Below are positions 26,046-33,485 of a DNA stretch of 64,000 nucleotides, one piece after another. Position numbers and translations under genes: made by a program. Location: the NCBI GenBank assembly GCA_041389885.1, contig JAWKRB010000005.1, positions 124,001 through 188,000 of the forward strand. Reading direction: 5' to 3'. This stretch comes from JAWKRB01 sp041389885 (lineage in GTDB: Bacteria > Myxococcota_A > Polyangia > Polyangiales > Ga0077539). Position 1 is the first letter of the stretch. Every line of letters begins with the position of its first letter. Under the pieces are notes generated by a model. That model did no database searches. It was not told where the DNA came from and was given only the letters and a program-made list of their open reading frames with translations.

Positions 26046-28655
26046 CTACTGGAGCTGGGGCTCGAAGTAGGGATAGGCCGAGCGAAGCTCGAAGGAGCCC
26101 GTGGTCCCCGAGGTGTCGAAGGAGTCGAGGGTGAGCACGTGCACCCCAGGCGCGCCCGAGACCGTGGTGTCGAGGCTCGACCCCTGGGGGTTGTTCGGGC
26201 AGTCGGCGGGCGCGTCGTTGTTGCACACCTCGGGGGCGCCGTTGCCGCTGCGGAGGTAGAGCACGGTGTTGAAGCCCTGGTTCACGGACGAGCAGGTGTT
26301 GGCGACGAAGCGACCCGGCGCGTCGCCCGGGCAGGTGGCGAACCAGAACGAGGTCTCGGGGCCGACGCCGCCGCAGGTGCCCTGCGTCGCCGAGCTCTGG
26401 CCGAGGTTGCCGAAGAGGAAGTTGAGCCCCTCGAAGAAGCCCACGGGGTACTCGTTGACGCTCCCCGCGCCGACCGGGACGTGCTGCACGTTGAGGGTCA
26501 CGTCGCCCACCTCGGTGCTGTAGGCCGAGAGCACGATGTAGTAGGTCCCGGGGTCGAGCACCGCGTAGATCTGCGAGGCGGTGCCGCCCAGCTCGCAGCG
26601 GCTCGACACGTCGTCGTTGCACGCGACCTCGCTCGTCTCGCTGGTGATCCGCAGCGGCGTGGTGCAGTCGGTGGCGAAGTGCAGCACGGTGTCCCAGGTC
26701 GCGCCGAGGGTGTCGGCGTACACGATCTCACGCTGCGTCAGCGTGAAGCGGAACCACACGTCGGGCCCAGACCCCTTGGTGCAGGGCGCGTTGATCTGCT
26801 GGCGCGCGTAGCGGGTCGACGCGCGCACCGTCACCGGCGTCGCCCCCGCGAGGTTGATCACCTGCGCGGTGCCGCAGGTGTCGTTGGCCGGCAGGCACGC
26901 GGCCGCCGTGCAGACGTGCGACGCGCCGGTCTGCGTCGTGCGCACCGCGCAGGAGTTTCCGCAGGTCCCGCAGTTTGCGTTGTCGAGGGTGAGGTTCACC
27001 TCGCAGCCGTTGGCCGGGTTGCCGTCGCAGTCGGCGAAGCCCTGGTTGCAGCGCAGCACGCAGCGCCCGCCCGTGCACGCCGGCGTGTTGTTCGCCGACC
27101 CGCAGACCGTGCCGCAGCCGCCGCAGTTCGTGAGCGTGTTCACCGCGGTCTCGCAGCCGTTGGCGGCGTTGCCGTCGCAGTTGCCGAAGCCCGCGTTGCA
27201 CGCGAGGGAGCAGCCCTGCGTGGTGCACGTCGGCGTGTTGTTCGCCGACCCGCACACGCGCCCGCAGCTCGCGCAGCTCGACACCGAGGTGAGGTCGGCC
27301 TCGCAGCCGTTGGCGGGGTTCTCGTCGCAGTCGGCCCGCCCCGTGGTGCAGGCCACCAGCGAGCAGGCGCCCGCCCGGCACGTCGACGTGGCCCCGGTCA
27401 GCGCGCACGCGCGCCCGCAGGCGCCGCAGTGCGAATTGCTCGTCGAGAGGTCGGCCTCGCAGCCGTTGGCGGGGTTCTCGTCGCAGTCGGCGAAGCCCAT
27501 CGCGCAGGTGATCCCGCAGGCGCCCTCGGCGCACTGCGCCGTCGCGTTGGCCCCTGCGGCGCAAGCGGTCCCGCACGCGCCGCAGTTGCCCGCGCTCGAG
27601 GAGAGGTCGGTCTCGCAGCCGTTGGCGGGGTCGTTGTCGCAGTCGCCGAAGCCCGCCGCGCAGGCGATCCCGCACCGGCCGGCGACGCACCGCCCGGTCC
27701 CGTTGGCCCCCGAGGCGCAGGTGGTGCCGCAGGCGCCGCAGTTGCCCGCGCTGGTCGAGAGGTCGGTCTCGCAGCCGTTGGCGGGGTTGTTGTCGCAGTC
27801 GCCGAAGCCCGCCGCGCAGGTGATGCCGCAGCGCCCGGCGGCGCAGGTGGCCGTCGAGTTGGGCCCTGCGGCGCAGGCGTTTCCGCACCCGCCGCAGTTC
27901 GCCACGTCGGCCTGCGGGTCGACGCAGCGCCCGCCGCACTCCATCGGCGTGGCGCCGCCGCAGCTCGACACGCAGGCGGGCTGGCCGTTGCTGGCCTGGC
28001 ACAGGCTCGTGGGCGCCGCGCAGCGGTTGGTGCACGCGCCGCAGGTGGCCGGGGCGCTCAGGTCGGCCTCGCAGCCGTTGGCGGGGTCGCCGTCGCAGTC
28101 GGCGTAGCCCGCGTTGCACGACACGGCGCACGCCCCCGCGGCGCAGCGCGACGACTGGTTCGCCCCGGCGCGGCAGACCGTGCCGCAGGCGCCGCAGTGC
28201 GCGCCGTCGGTGCGGGTGTCGACCTCGCAGCCGTTGCGCACGAGCCCGTCGCAGTTCGCGGTGCCCGCGGCGCAGCGCAGCTCGCAGGCGCCCTCGACGC
28301 AGGTCGTGAAGGGGTTGATGACCCTGCAGTCGTAGTCCTCGACGCACTCGGGGCGGCAGCGCCCGTCGCGGTTGCACACGAGCGAGCCGGGGCAGTCGCT
28401 GGCGTACACGCACCGCGGCTCCTCGGTGGTGGGCGCGCAGACCGTGAGCGCGGTGCCCACCACCGGCTCGCAGCGCATGCCCGAGGGGCAGGTGCCCCCG
28501 GCGCCGCACGGCATCACGCAGTAGTTCGCCGCGCAGATCAACCCGGAGGCGCAGTCGGCGTTGAAGGAGCACTGACCGCCGCTGGGCGCGGGCGAGGTGC
28601 ACCCGGCGATGCTGGCGAGGAGCGCGAACACGGCGACATAGCGAAGGAGCTTCAC
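26046..28655 (-). CDS. 869-aa Cys-rich lipoprotein with DCD...NGCE repeats and PPC-like C terminus
   Basis: GTG start at 28655 gives lipoprotein signal KLLRYVAVFALLASIAGC; the longer open frame has no export signal. After an N-terminal set of small Cys modules (CSFNADCASGLICAANYCVM) come about ten tandem units of about 40 residues with the pattern DCDxNPANGCExDL...CGxCGxxC, each presumably a small disulfide-stabilised module. The last about 270 residues are beta-rich and PPC-like (WFRFTLTQREIVYADTLGAT, LDPGTYYIVLSAYSTEVGDV), followed by a similar second domain. A structural or adhesive surface protein is likely; no enzyme motif is visible. Same repeat family as the gene at 56716-59118. Confidence 0.88.
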   Translation of the reverse strand: MKLLRYVAVFALLASIAGCTSPAPSGGQCSFNADCASGLICAANYCVMPCGAGGTCPSGMRCEPVVGTALTVCAPTTEEPRCVYASDCPGSLVCNRDGRCRPECVEDYDCRVINPFTTCVEGACELRCAAGTANCDGLVRNGCEVDTRTDGAHCGACGTVCRAGANQSSRCAAGACAVSCNAGYADCDGDPANGCEADLSAPATCGACTNRCAAPTSLCQASNGQPACVSSCGGATPMECGGRCVDPQADVANCGGCGNACAAGPNSTATCAAGRCGITCAAGFGDCDNNPANGCETDLSTSAGNCGACGTTCASGANGTGRCVAGRCGIACAAGFGDCDNDPANGCETDLSSSAGNCGACGTACAAGANATAQCAEGACGITCAMGFADCDENPANGCEADLSTSNSHCGACGRACALTGATSTCRAGACSLVACTTGRADCDENPANGCEADLTSVSSCASCGRVCGSANNTPTCTTQGCSLACNAGFGNCDGNAANGCETAVNTLTNCGGCGTVCGSANNTPACTGGRCVLRCNQGFADCDGNPANGCEVNLTLDNANCGTCGNSCAVRTTQTGASHVCTAAACLPANDTCGTAQVINLAGATPVTVRASTRYARQQINAPCTKGSGPDVWFRFTLTQREIVYADTLGATWDTVLHFATDCTTPLRITSETSEVACNDDVSSRCELGGTASQIYAVLDPGTYYIVLSAYSTEVGDVTLNVQHVPVGAGSVNEYPVGFFEGLNFLFGNLGQSSATQGTCGGVGPETSFWFATCPGDAPGRFVANTCSSVNQGFNTVLYLRSGNGAPEVCNNDAPADCPNNPQGSSLDTTVSGAPGVHVLTLDSFDTSGTTGSFELRSAYPYFEPQLQ

Positions 28656-28709
28656 AGCGGGCACTGTACCCGATTCTCCGCGCGTGGGGTCTTTGCTAGG
28701 GTGCGCGGC

Positions 28710-28979
28710 ATGAGCACCGCCGACCGCATCGACGCCGCGCTCCGGGGCGCCTTCGCCCCGACGGAGCTCTCCCTCGTGGACGAGAGCCACCTGCACGCGG
28801 GGCACGCGGGCGCGCGGGGAGGGGGCGGGCACTACAGGGTGCGCGTGGTCTCCGAGGCGTTTCGCGGCGTGGGGCTCGTCGAGCGTCACCGGGCGGTGTA
28901 CGCGGCCCTCGCCGACGAGATGCGCGGCGCGATCCACGCGCTCGCGCTGACGACCCTGGCGCCGGGCGAGCCGGGCTGA
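28710..28979 (+). CDS. bolA: BolA family protein
   Basis: 89 aa. It contains the full BolA core: SHLHAGHAGARGGGGHYRVR, VVSEAFRGVGLVERHRAVY and IHALALTTLAPGE. BolA proteins partner with monothiol glutaredoxins in Fe-S cluster trafficking and can act in stress regulation. It ends one base before pdxH, so the two form an operon. It is divergent from the Cys-rich lipoprotein gene, with a 54-bp gap that must contain both start regions. The ATG at 28710 is the only start consistent with the fold. Confidence 0.92.
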   Translation: MSTADRIDAALRGAFAPTELSLVDESHLHAGHAGARGGGGHYRVRVVSEAFRGVGLVERHRAVYAALADEMRGAIHALALTTLAPGEPG

Positions 28980-28980
28980 G

Positions 28981-29619
28981 ATGAGCGACATCGCCTCGCT
29001 CCGCCGGGAGTACGCCCGCGAGCCCCTCGACCTCGAGCACGTCGCGTCTGAGCCCTTCGCGCAGTTTCGCCGCTGGTTCGACGAGGCGCGGGAGGTGCTC
29101 GAGACCGAGGTCAACGCCATGACCCTCGCCACGGTCTCCCCCGACGGCGCCCCCTCGGCCCGCGTGGTGCTGCTCAAGGACCTCGACCCCCGCGGCTTCG
29201 TGTTCTACACGAACCGCTTGTCTCGCAAGGGGATGGAGCTCGACGCGTCCCCCCGCTGCGCCCTGTGCTTCCTCTGGGACGGGCTCGCCCGGCAGGTGCG
29301 CGTCGAGGGCGACGCCGAGCGCGTCGACGACGCCACCGCCGACGCGTATTTCGCCTCGCGCCCGCGGGGGAGCCAGCTCGGGGCGTGGGCCTCGCCGCAG
29401 TCCGAGGTGGTCCCGACGCGCGAGGGCCTCGACGCGAGGCTGGCCGACGCCGAGGCGCGCTTCGCCGGAATCCCCGTGCCCCGCCCCGCGCACTGGGGCG
29501 GATACCGGGTGGTCCCGCGGGCGGTGGAGTTCTGGCAGGGGCGCCAGAGCCGGCTCCACGACCGCCTGCGGTACACCCGCGACGGAGACCTCTGGCGCCT
29601 CGAACGCCTCGCGCCCTGA
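28981..29619 (+). CDS. pdxH: Pyridoxamine 5'-phosphate oxidase PdxH
   Basis: 212 aa, the usual length. It oxidises pyridoxamine/pyridoxine 5'-phosphate to PLP with FMN. All family blocks are visible: ARVVLLKDLDPRGFVFYTNR (residues about 60-79), LSRKGMELDASPRCALCFLW, RQVRVEGDAERV, ASRPRGSQLGAWASPQS, and the C-terminal signature RAVEFWQGRQSRLHDRLRY ending in RLERLAP. Co-transcribed with bolA. No damage seen; this gene sits in a typical high-GC housekeeping segment. Confidence 0.96.
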   Translation: MSDIASLRREYAREPLDLEHVASEPFAQFRRWFDEAREVLETEVNAMTLATVSPDGAPSARVVLLKDLDPRGFVFYTNRLSRKGMELDASPRCALCFLWDGLARQVRVEGDAERVDDATADAYFASRPRGSQLGAWASPQSEVVPTREGLDARLADAEARFAGIPVPRPAHWGGYRVVPRAVEFWQGRQSRLHDRLRYTRDGDLWRLERLAP

Positions 29620-29668
29620 ATTGGGGTCTTTACGTTTGCGTGATCCGCTGGCATCACCGCAGGGCCGT

Positions 29669-30790
29669 ATGCCGCGAAGACCGTCACCGGGCCGCCCCGC
29701 GGGACAGTACACCCAGGCGGTGCGGCTGTTCCGCCTGCACCAGCTCCTGGAGTCTACCCCAGAGGGCATTCGCATCGACGACGCCGGGCGCGAGCTCGAG
29801 GTCACGGCGCGCTCGATTCGACGTGACCTCAAGGCCCTCGAGGCCGCGGGCATCGAGCTCGAGCACGTCGACGTCGCGGGCGAGCGCCGGGTGCGCCGCA
29901 CGCGCTCGGCGAGGAACACCGAGCCCATTCGCCTCACGCGCTTTCAGCGCTACTCCCTCGCGGCGGTGCGCCGGGTCTTCGACGTGCTCGCCGGCACGCC
30001 CCTGCACGACGACTTCGCGCAGCTCTTCGCCAAGCTCTTCCCCGCGGGCGACGACGAGGGCGGCTCGATGGTCGAGCGCTTCGTGTACATCCCCGAGGCG
30101 CCGAAGAATTACCGCCGCCTGAAAGACGAGATCTACGAGATCTACGACGGGATCCTCCGCGCGCTGACCCTGTCGTTTCACTACGAGGGCGGCACCACGC
30201 CGGGCGCGCGCAAGGTCGAGCCCTACGCCCTGGTGCTCTACCAGAACGGACTCTACGTCGTCGGCCGCGACGTGCCGAAGGACGCGCCGCGCACCTTCGC
30301 CGTCGAGCGCATGCGCAAGGTGAAGGCGATGAGCAGCGCGCCCTTCAAGCGCGACCCGACCTTCGACGTCTCCAAGCTCTTCGAGGGCGCCTTCGGGCTC
30401 ATCGCGGGGAGCGGCGCGCCGCAGCACGTGGTGGTCGATTTCGCCGCGAGCGCGGTGGGCTACATCGAGCCCAGGGAGTGGCACCACACCCAGCGCTCCA
30501 CCCGCCTCGACGACGGCGGCGTGCGCGTCGAGTTCGACGTCACCGGGCTGCAAGAGGTGGTGGGGTGGGTGCTGCGCTGGGGCGCGAACGCCGTGGTGCG
30601 CGAGCCCCCCGAGCTCGTGGCGCGGGTGCGCGCCGCGCTCGCCGCCACCGCCGCGCGCTACGAGGCCGACGCGCCCGCGCCGAGCCCCGTGGGAGAGACC
30701 ACGGTGCTCGCCGAGCAGATCGCGCGAGACGAGGCCGCGGCGAGGGCTGAAGAAGAAGAGGACGACGCCGACGAGCTCAGCGAAAGCTGA
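29669..30790 (+). CDS. WYL-domain transcriptional regulator
   Basis: 373 aa from ATG 29669. N-terminal winged helix (LFRLHQLLESTPEGIRIDDA, VTARSIRRDLKALEAAGIEL), then a linker and a WYL-type ligand-binding domain (LRALTLSFHYEGG, VEPYALVLYQNGLYVVGRDV, RTFAVERMRKVKAM) and the WCX C-terminal extension (VDFAASAVGYIEPREW). An acidic tail (EEEEDDADELSES) ends the protein. Such regulators sense nucleotides or small ligands; the target is not evident here. The 3' end overlaps the convergent gene at 30777 by 14 bases. Confidence 0.9.
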   Translation: MPRRPSPGRPAGQYTQAVRLFRLHQLLESTPEGIRIDDAGRELEVTARSIRRDLKALEAAGIELEHVDVAGERRVRRTRSARNTEPIRLTRFQRYSLAAVRRVFDVLAGTPLHDDFAQLFAKLFPAGDDEGGSMVERFVYIPEAPKNYRRLKDEIYEIYDGILRALTLSFHYEGGTTPGARKVEPYALVLYQNGLYVVGRDVPKDAPRTFAVERMRKVKAMSSAPFKRDPTFDVSKLFEGAFGLIAGSGAPQHVVVDFAASAVGYIEPREWHHTQRSTRLDDGGVRVEFDVTGLQEVVGWVLRWGANAVVREPPELVARVRAALAATAARYEADAPAPSPVGETTVLAEQIARDEAAARAEEEEDDADELSES

Positions 30791-31667
30791 CGCTCACCGG
30801 GCCGCGCGAGGGGCCCATCGCGAAGGCGCGCACCACCACGAGGCGTCCCGCGGGAGAGGTCGCCTGCACGGGCACGCCCGCCGGGGCGCTGAAGCACACG
30901 CGGCCGCCCGAGGCGCTCTCGAGGGCGACGGTCGCGCCGTTGTTCGAGCGGATCGTCGCCGCCGCGCCGGGGCACGCGAGCACCCGCACGTCGGCGCCGT
31001 CGCCGTGGGAGCACACGCCGCCCGACGACGCGCCGCCGGTGCTGAGGTAGGCGCTGCTCGACCCGGCGCGCTCCACCGACGCGTAGCCCGCCACGGGGAC
31101 CGCCTCGACGTTCACCCGCCGCGCGCCCGGCGCGGTGCCCGGCGCGCGGAGCACGTACACGCCGGGGTCGAGCACGGCGACGCCCGAGTACACCCCCGCG
31201 CCGCACGCGCCGAGGGCCGTGCGAATCGGCGTCGCGGCGCCCTGCTCGGTGAAGAGCTGCAGGGTCGAGTCGCCCGTGAGCAGCACCGCGCTGCGGGTGC
31301 TCAGGCGCACCCGGAGGGTCTCCTGCGCGGTGGAGCCCTGCGCGATCGAAGCCACTGGGGCGCAAGCGTTTGCGGCGACCGGCGCGAGGGTCCAGGCGGT
31401 GGCGCCGGGGGTGAGAGAGACCTCGCGAATCGGCGCGCAGGGCGGCGGGGTGACCTCGCGGCGGCGGGGCGTGACCACGGCGCGACGGGTGCCGAAAGAT
31501 CACGGTCGAGGGCGCGGTCGTGAGCGACGAGAGAGCCGGAGCTTCGAGGGCGCGGCGAAGGAGGTCATGGCCGACGGGGCGAAGAAGGTCTGCGCCGAGG
31601 CGGCGGCGCTCGAGGTGAGCACCGAGGTGACGAGTCCGAGGGCGAGGAGGCGGGGGCTACTCTTCAT
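30777..31667 (-). pseudogene. Secreted beta-rich protein interrupted by an in-frame TGA
   Basis: ATG 31667 with AGAGGT upstream; signal peptide LLALGLVTSVLTSSAAASAQ. The frame meets TGA at 31500-31502 and then stays open to 30777 with a coherent beta-rich domain (LTPGATAWTLAPVAANAC, GVYSGVAVLDPGVYVLRAPG). Between 31555 and 31490 an alternate frame reads the more natural sequence PALSSLTTAPSTVIF. A pair of compensating one-base indels around the stop therefore explains the data better than a simple nonsense change. About 296 aa if restored. Function unknown; exported. Confidence 0.65.
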
Positions 31668-31791
31668 GAGGACCTCTGGGCGGCGCGGCTGCGCGCCGAT
31701 GGAGGTCACATCGAGGCCCGGCGCGGTTATTCACGGGCCGCCTGGGCCGCGCCCGACGGGGCGATCCGCGCGCGAGGCGACGAATGGCGTC
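31668..31791. other. Left flank of the second accessory zone
   Basis: Non-coding stretch between the interrupted secreted gene and the long inverted repeat. The base composition shifts here towards the less GC-extreme composition seen in the island at 8456-22333. Nothing else recognisable. Confidence 0.4.
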
Positions 31792-32095
31792 GACGATGTC
31801 GGGATCGTTCGCGATGCGCCCGCCGTGGGCACCGAGATCTGTGGAGTGCAGCGCCGCGGTGGGCCCCTCCGCGCGTCCGGCGCGCCTCCCCACGTTGTGG
31901 AGAGGGCTACCCGGTCGGGGAGAACGATTGACAGACCGGCATGGACGACAAGATCTCCGAATTCATGCCCTGCTGAACAGCCCTCTCCCACAACGTGGGG
32001 GAGGGCGCGCGGTAGCGGGGTGGGGGCCACGAGCGGCGCTTCGCTCCACGGATCTCGGGGCTCCAAGAGGGGCCTCGCCGAACGATCCCACGATG
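31792..32095. repeat. Long inverted repeat (about 115-bp arms, about 70-bp centre)
   Basis: Left arm about 31792-31907, right arm about 31979-32095. Paired blocks include GATGTCGGGATCGTTCG against CATCGTGGGATCGTTCGG (read on the other strand), CCGAGATCTGTGGAGTGCAG against CCGAGATCCGTGGAGCGAAG, and CCCACGTTGTGGAGAGGGCT against its near-perfect complement AGCCCTCTCCCACAACGTGG. Arms are imperfect, so the structure is not recent. It cuts off the lipoprotein gene that starts at 32208; whether it is a transposable foldback element or an inverted duplication of the gene's 5' part is unclear. Sequence is unrelated to the 22408-22839 element as far as I can see. Confidence 0.75.
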
Positions 32096-32208
32096 TCTGT
32101 CACGTCGGCGGTGTCCGTCACGTCCGTCGCGTCAACTGAGACCGATGCGACGGTGCCCGCGCAGCCCGAGACCGCGAGCCATACAGCCCCTGTGCGCGCG
32201 GTGCTCAT
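32090..32208 (-). pseudogene. Truncated lipoprotein, N-terminal fragment
   Basis: ATG at 32208 lies six bases beyond the TGA of the FGE-fold gene (32214-32216) and encodes lipoprotein signal MSTARTGAVWLAVSGC and the start of an Asp/Val/Thr linker (DATDVTDTADVTDIVGS). Homology to the lipoprotein class ends where the inverted repeat begins; the frame runs on to 31963 without sensible content. It would have been the third gene of the minus-strand operon. Confidence 0.7.
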
Positions 32209-32213
32209 CCCGC

Positions 32214-33485
32214 TCACTGCCCCGGGCGCAGCCGCAGACATCGCATCCCTTGAGGCTGAGTCTCGTTCAACCGAAAGAGCCGGTTGCCGCTCTCGAGCTC
32301 GTACACACCGATGTCGCGGCGATACCCGCCACGCACTTCCGAGGAAGTCTGGCTCGGTAGGCTACAGAAGGGGTCGACGGCCACTCCGTCCATCACGGTC
32401 GGCGGAGCGACGCACTCCAGACTGGGAGTCCGCCAGGAGGAGACCACCCACTCCGCCGTTCCCCCCGCCTGCGCCGACATCCCGCCCCACAGAGGAGACA
32501 GATCGACCGCTTGAGGGTAGCGGGGGTCGCCGCATACTGGCAGAACCGGTCGCGCGGGGCCGGGACTTCCCACGTAGTCTGTGAGTAGACAATCGATGGG
32601 GTTCAGATTCGGGAACGCATCTCCCCACGGGAGGTATCGGGGATAGGGCCGTCCGTCCTGAACTCCCACTGCGGCGTACTCCCACTCCGCGCCGGTCGGC
32701 AGCCGCCCGCCGTCCCAGACACAGAAGGCGTGCGCTTCCCAGTAAGACACCCAGGCTGCAGCGTACTCGGATGGAACGGACGGGACGGAAGGGATCCCCG
32801 AGCTCTCGCGCGAGGGTCGGGTCGGTGTCAGCGTGGCCGTGCGATACGCGATCGGCCCAGACGGAAGCGGTCGGCCCGCCGCGATCCATCGCTGGAAGCG
32901 CCGCAGGGTCACTTCGTACTGGTCCAACGTGAAGCTGCTCACCCGCACGCGTTGCGGGGCATCGACGCCCGTTGGCAAGGTGCCCCCTCCCCAACTCCGC
33001 CCGCGCCCCATCACGAATTCACCGCCCGGGATGGCCTGCACGCCACATCCCCGCTCGCGCGGATCAGGGCAACTACGCTGCTCAATGGTGCATCCGCCGC
33101 GTCCATCGCAGAAGCGCCCGCCCTCGCACGCGAGCTCCACCCCCGGTTGTACGCCACCGGGGATACAGACCTCACCGCCGTCTTGTGATCGCAGGTAGCC
33201 CCGCAGGCACGTCGACACCGCGCAGTTCGTGGGCGGCACGTCGAGGGCATCGGGCACGTCGACGACATCGACCACGTCCACTGCGTCGGTCGCATCGATG
33301 ACATCGCGCGCATCGATCGCGTCGACAGCGTCCGTCGCGTCGCCTCCGTCGCGCGCATCGATTGCATCGGGAACGTCGACGACGTCGACAACATCAGGCG
33401 CGGCCGACGCGTCACCCGAGACCGCCGCGACCGTGCCCGCGCAGCCCCATGTCAGCAGAAGAAGGAGTGGTGCAATCCGCTTCAT
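32214..33485 (-). CDS. FGE-fold lipoprotein, second locus
   Basis: 423 aa from ATG 33485 (overlapping the upstream stop as TGATG). Signal MKRIAPLLLLLTWGC, then a long VDVVDVPDAIDARD-type linker (residues about 30-80), a Cys-rich patch and a SUMF1/FGE-type domain (IPGGEFVMGRGRSWGGGT, FTLDQYEVTLRRFQRWI, FCVWDGGRLPTGAEWEYAA, GGTAEWVVSSW, GMRCLRL). The catalytic-cysteine region (VRGGYRRDIGVYELESGNRL) has no cysteine. It is closer to canonical FGE-type domains than the island array (RLPTGAEWEYAA is the family hallmark). Likely a surface accessory protein for the large protein encoded directly upstream. Confidence 0.85.
   Translation of the reverse strand: MKRIAPLLLLLTWGCAGTVAAVSGDASAAPDVVDVVDVPDAIDARDGGDATDAVDAIDARDVIDATDAVDVVDVVDVPDALDVPPTNCAVSTCLRGYLRSQDGGEVCIPGGVQPGVELACEGGRFCDGRGGCTIEQRSCPDPRERGCGVQAIPGGEFVMGRGRSWGGGTLPTGVDAPQRVRVSSFTLDQYEVTLRRFQRWIAAGRPLPSGPIAYRTATLTPTRPSRESSGIPSVPSVPSEYAAAWVSYWEAHAFCVWDGGRLPTGAEWEYAAVGVQDGRPYPRYLPWGDAFPNLNPIDCLLTDYVGSPGPARPVLPVCGDPRYPQAVDLSPLWGGMSAQAGGTAEWVVSSWRTPSLECVAPPTVMDGVAVDPFCSLPSQTSSEVRGGYRRDIGVYELESGNRLFRLNETQPQGMRCLRLRPGQ

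Noticed and set aside
26139..28709. N-terminal extension of the BolA frame across the Cys-rich gene
   Set aside because: Only the last 89 codons have BolA sequence; the rest is antisense of the repeat gene.
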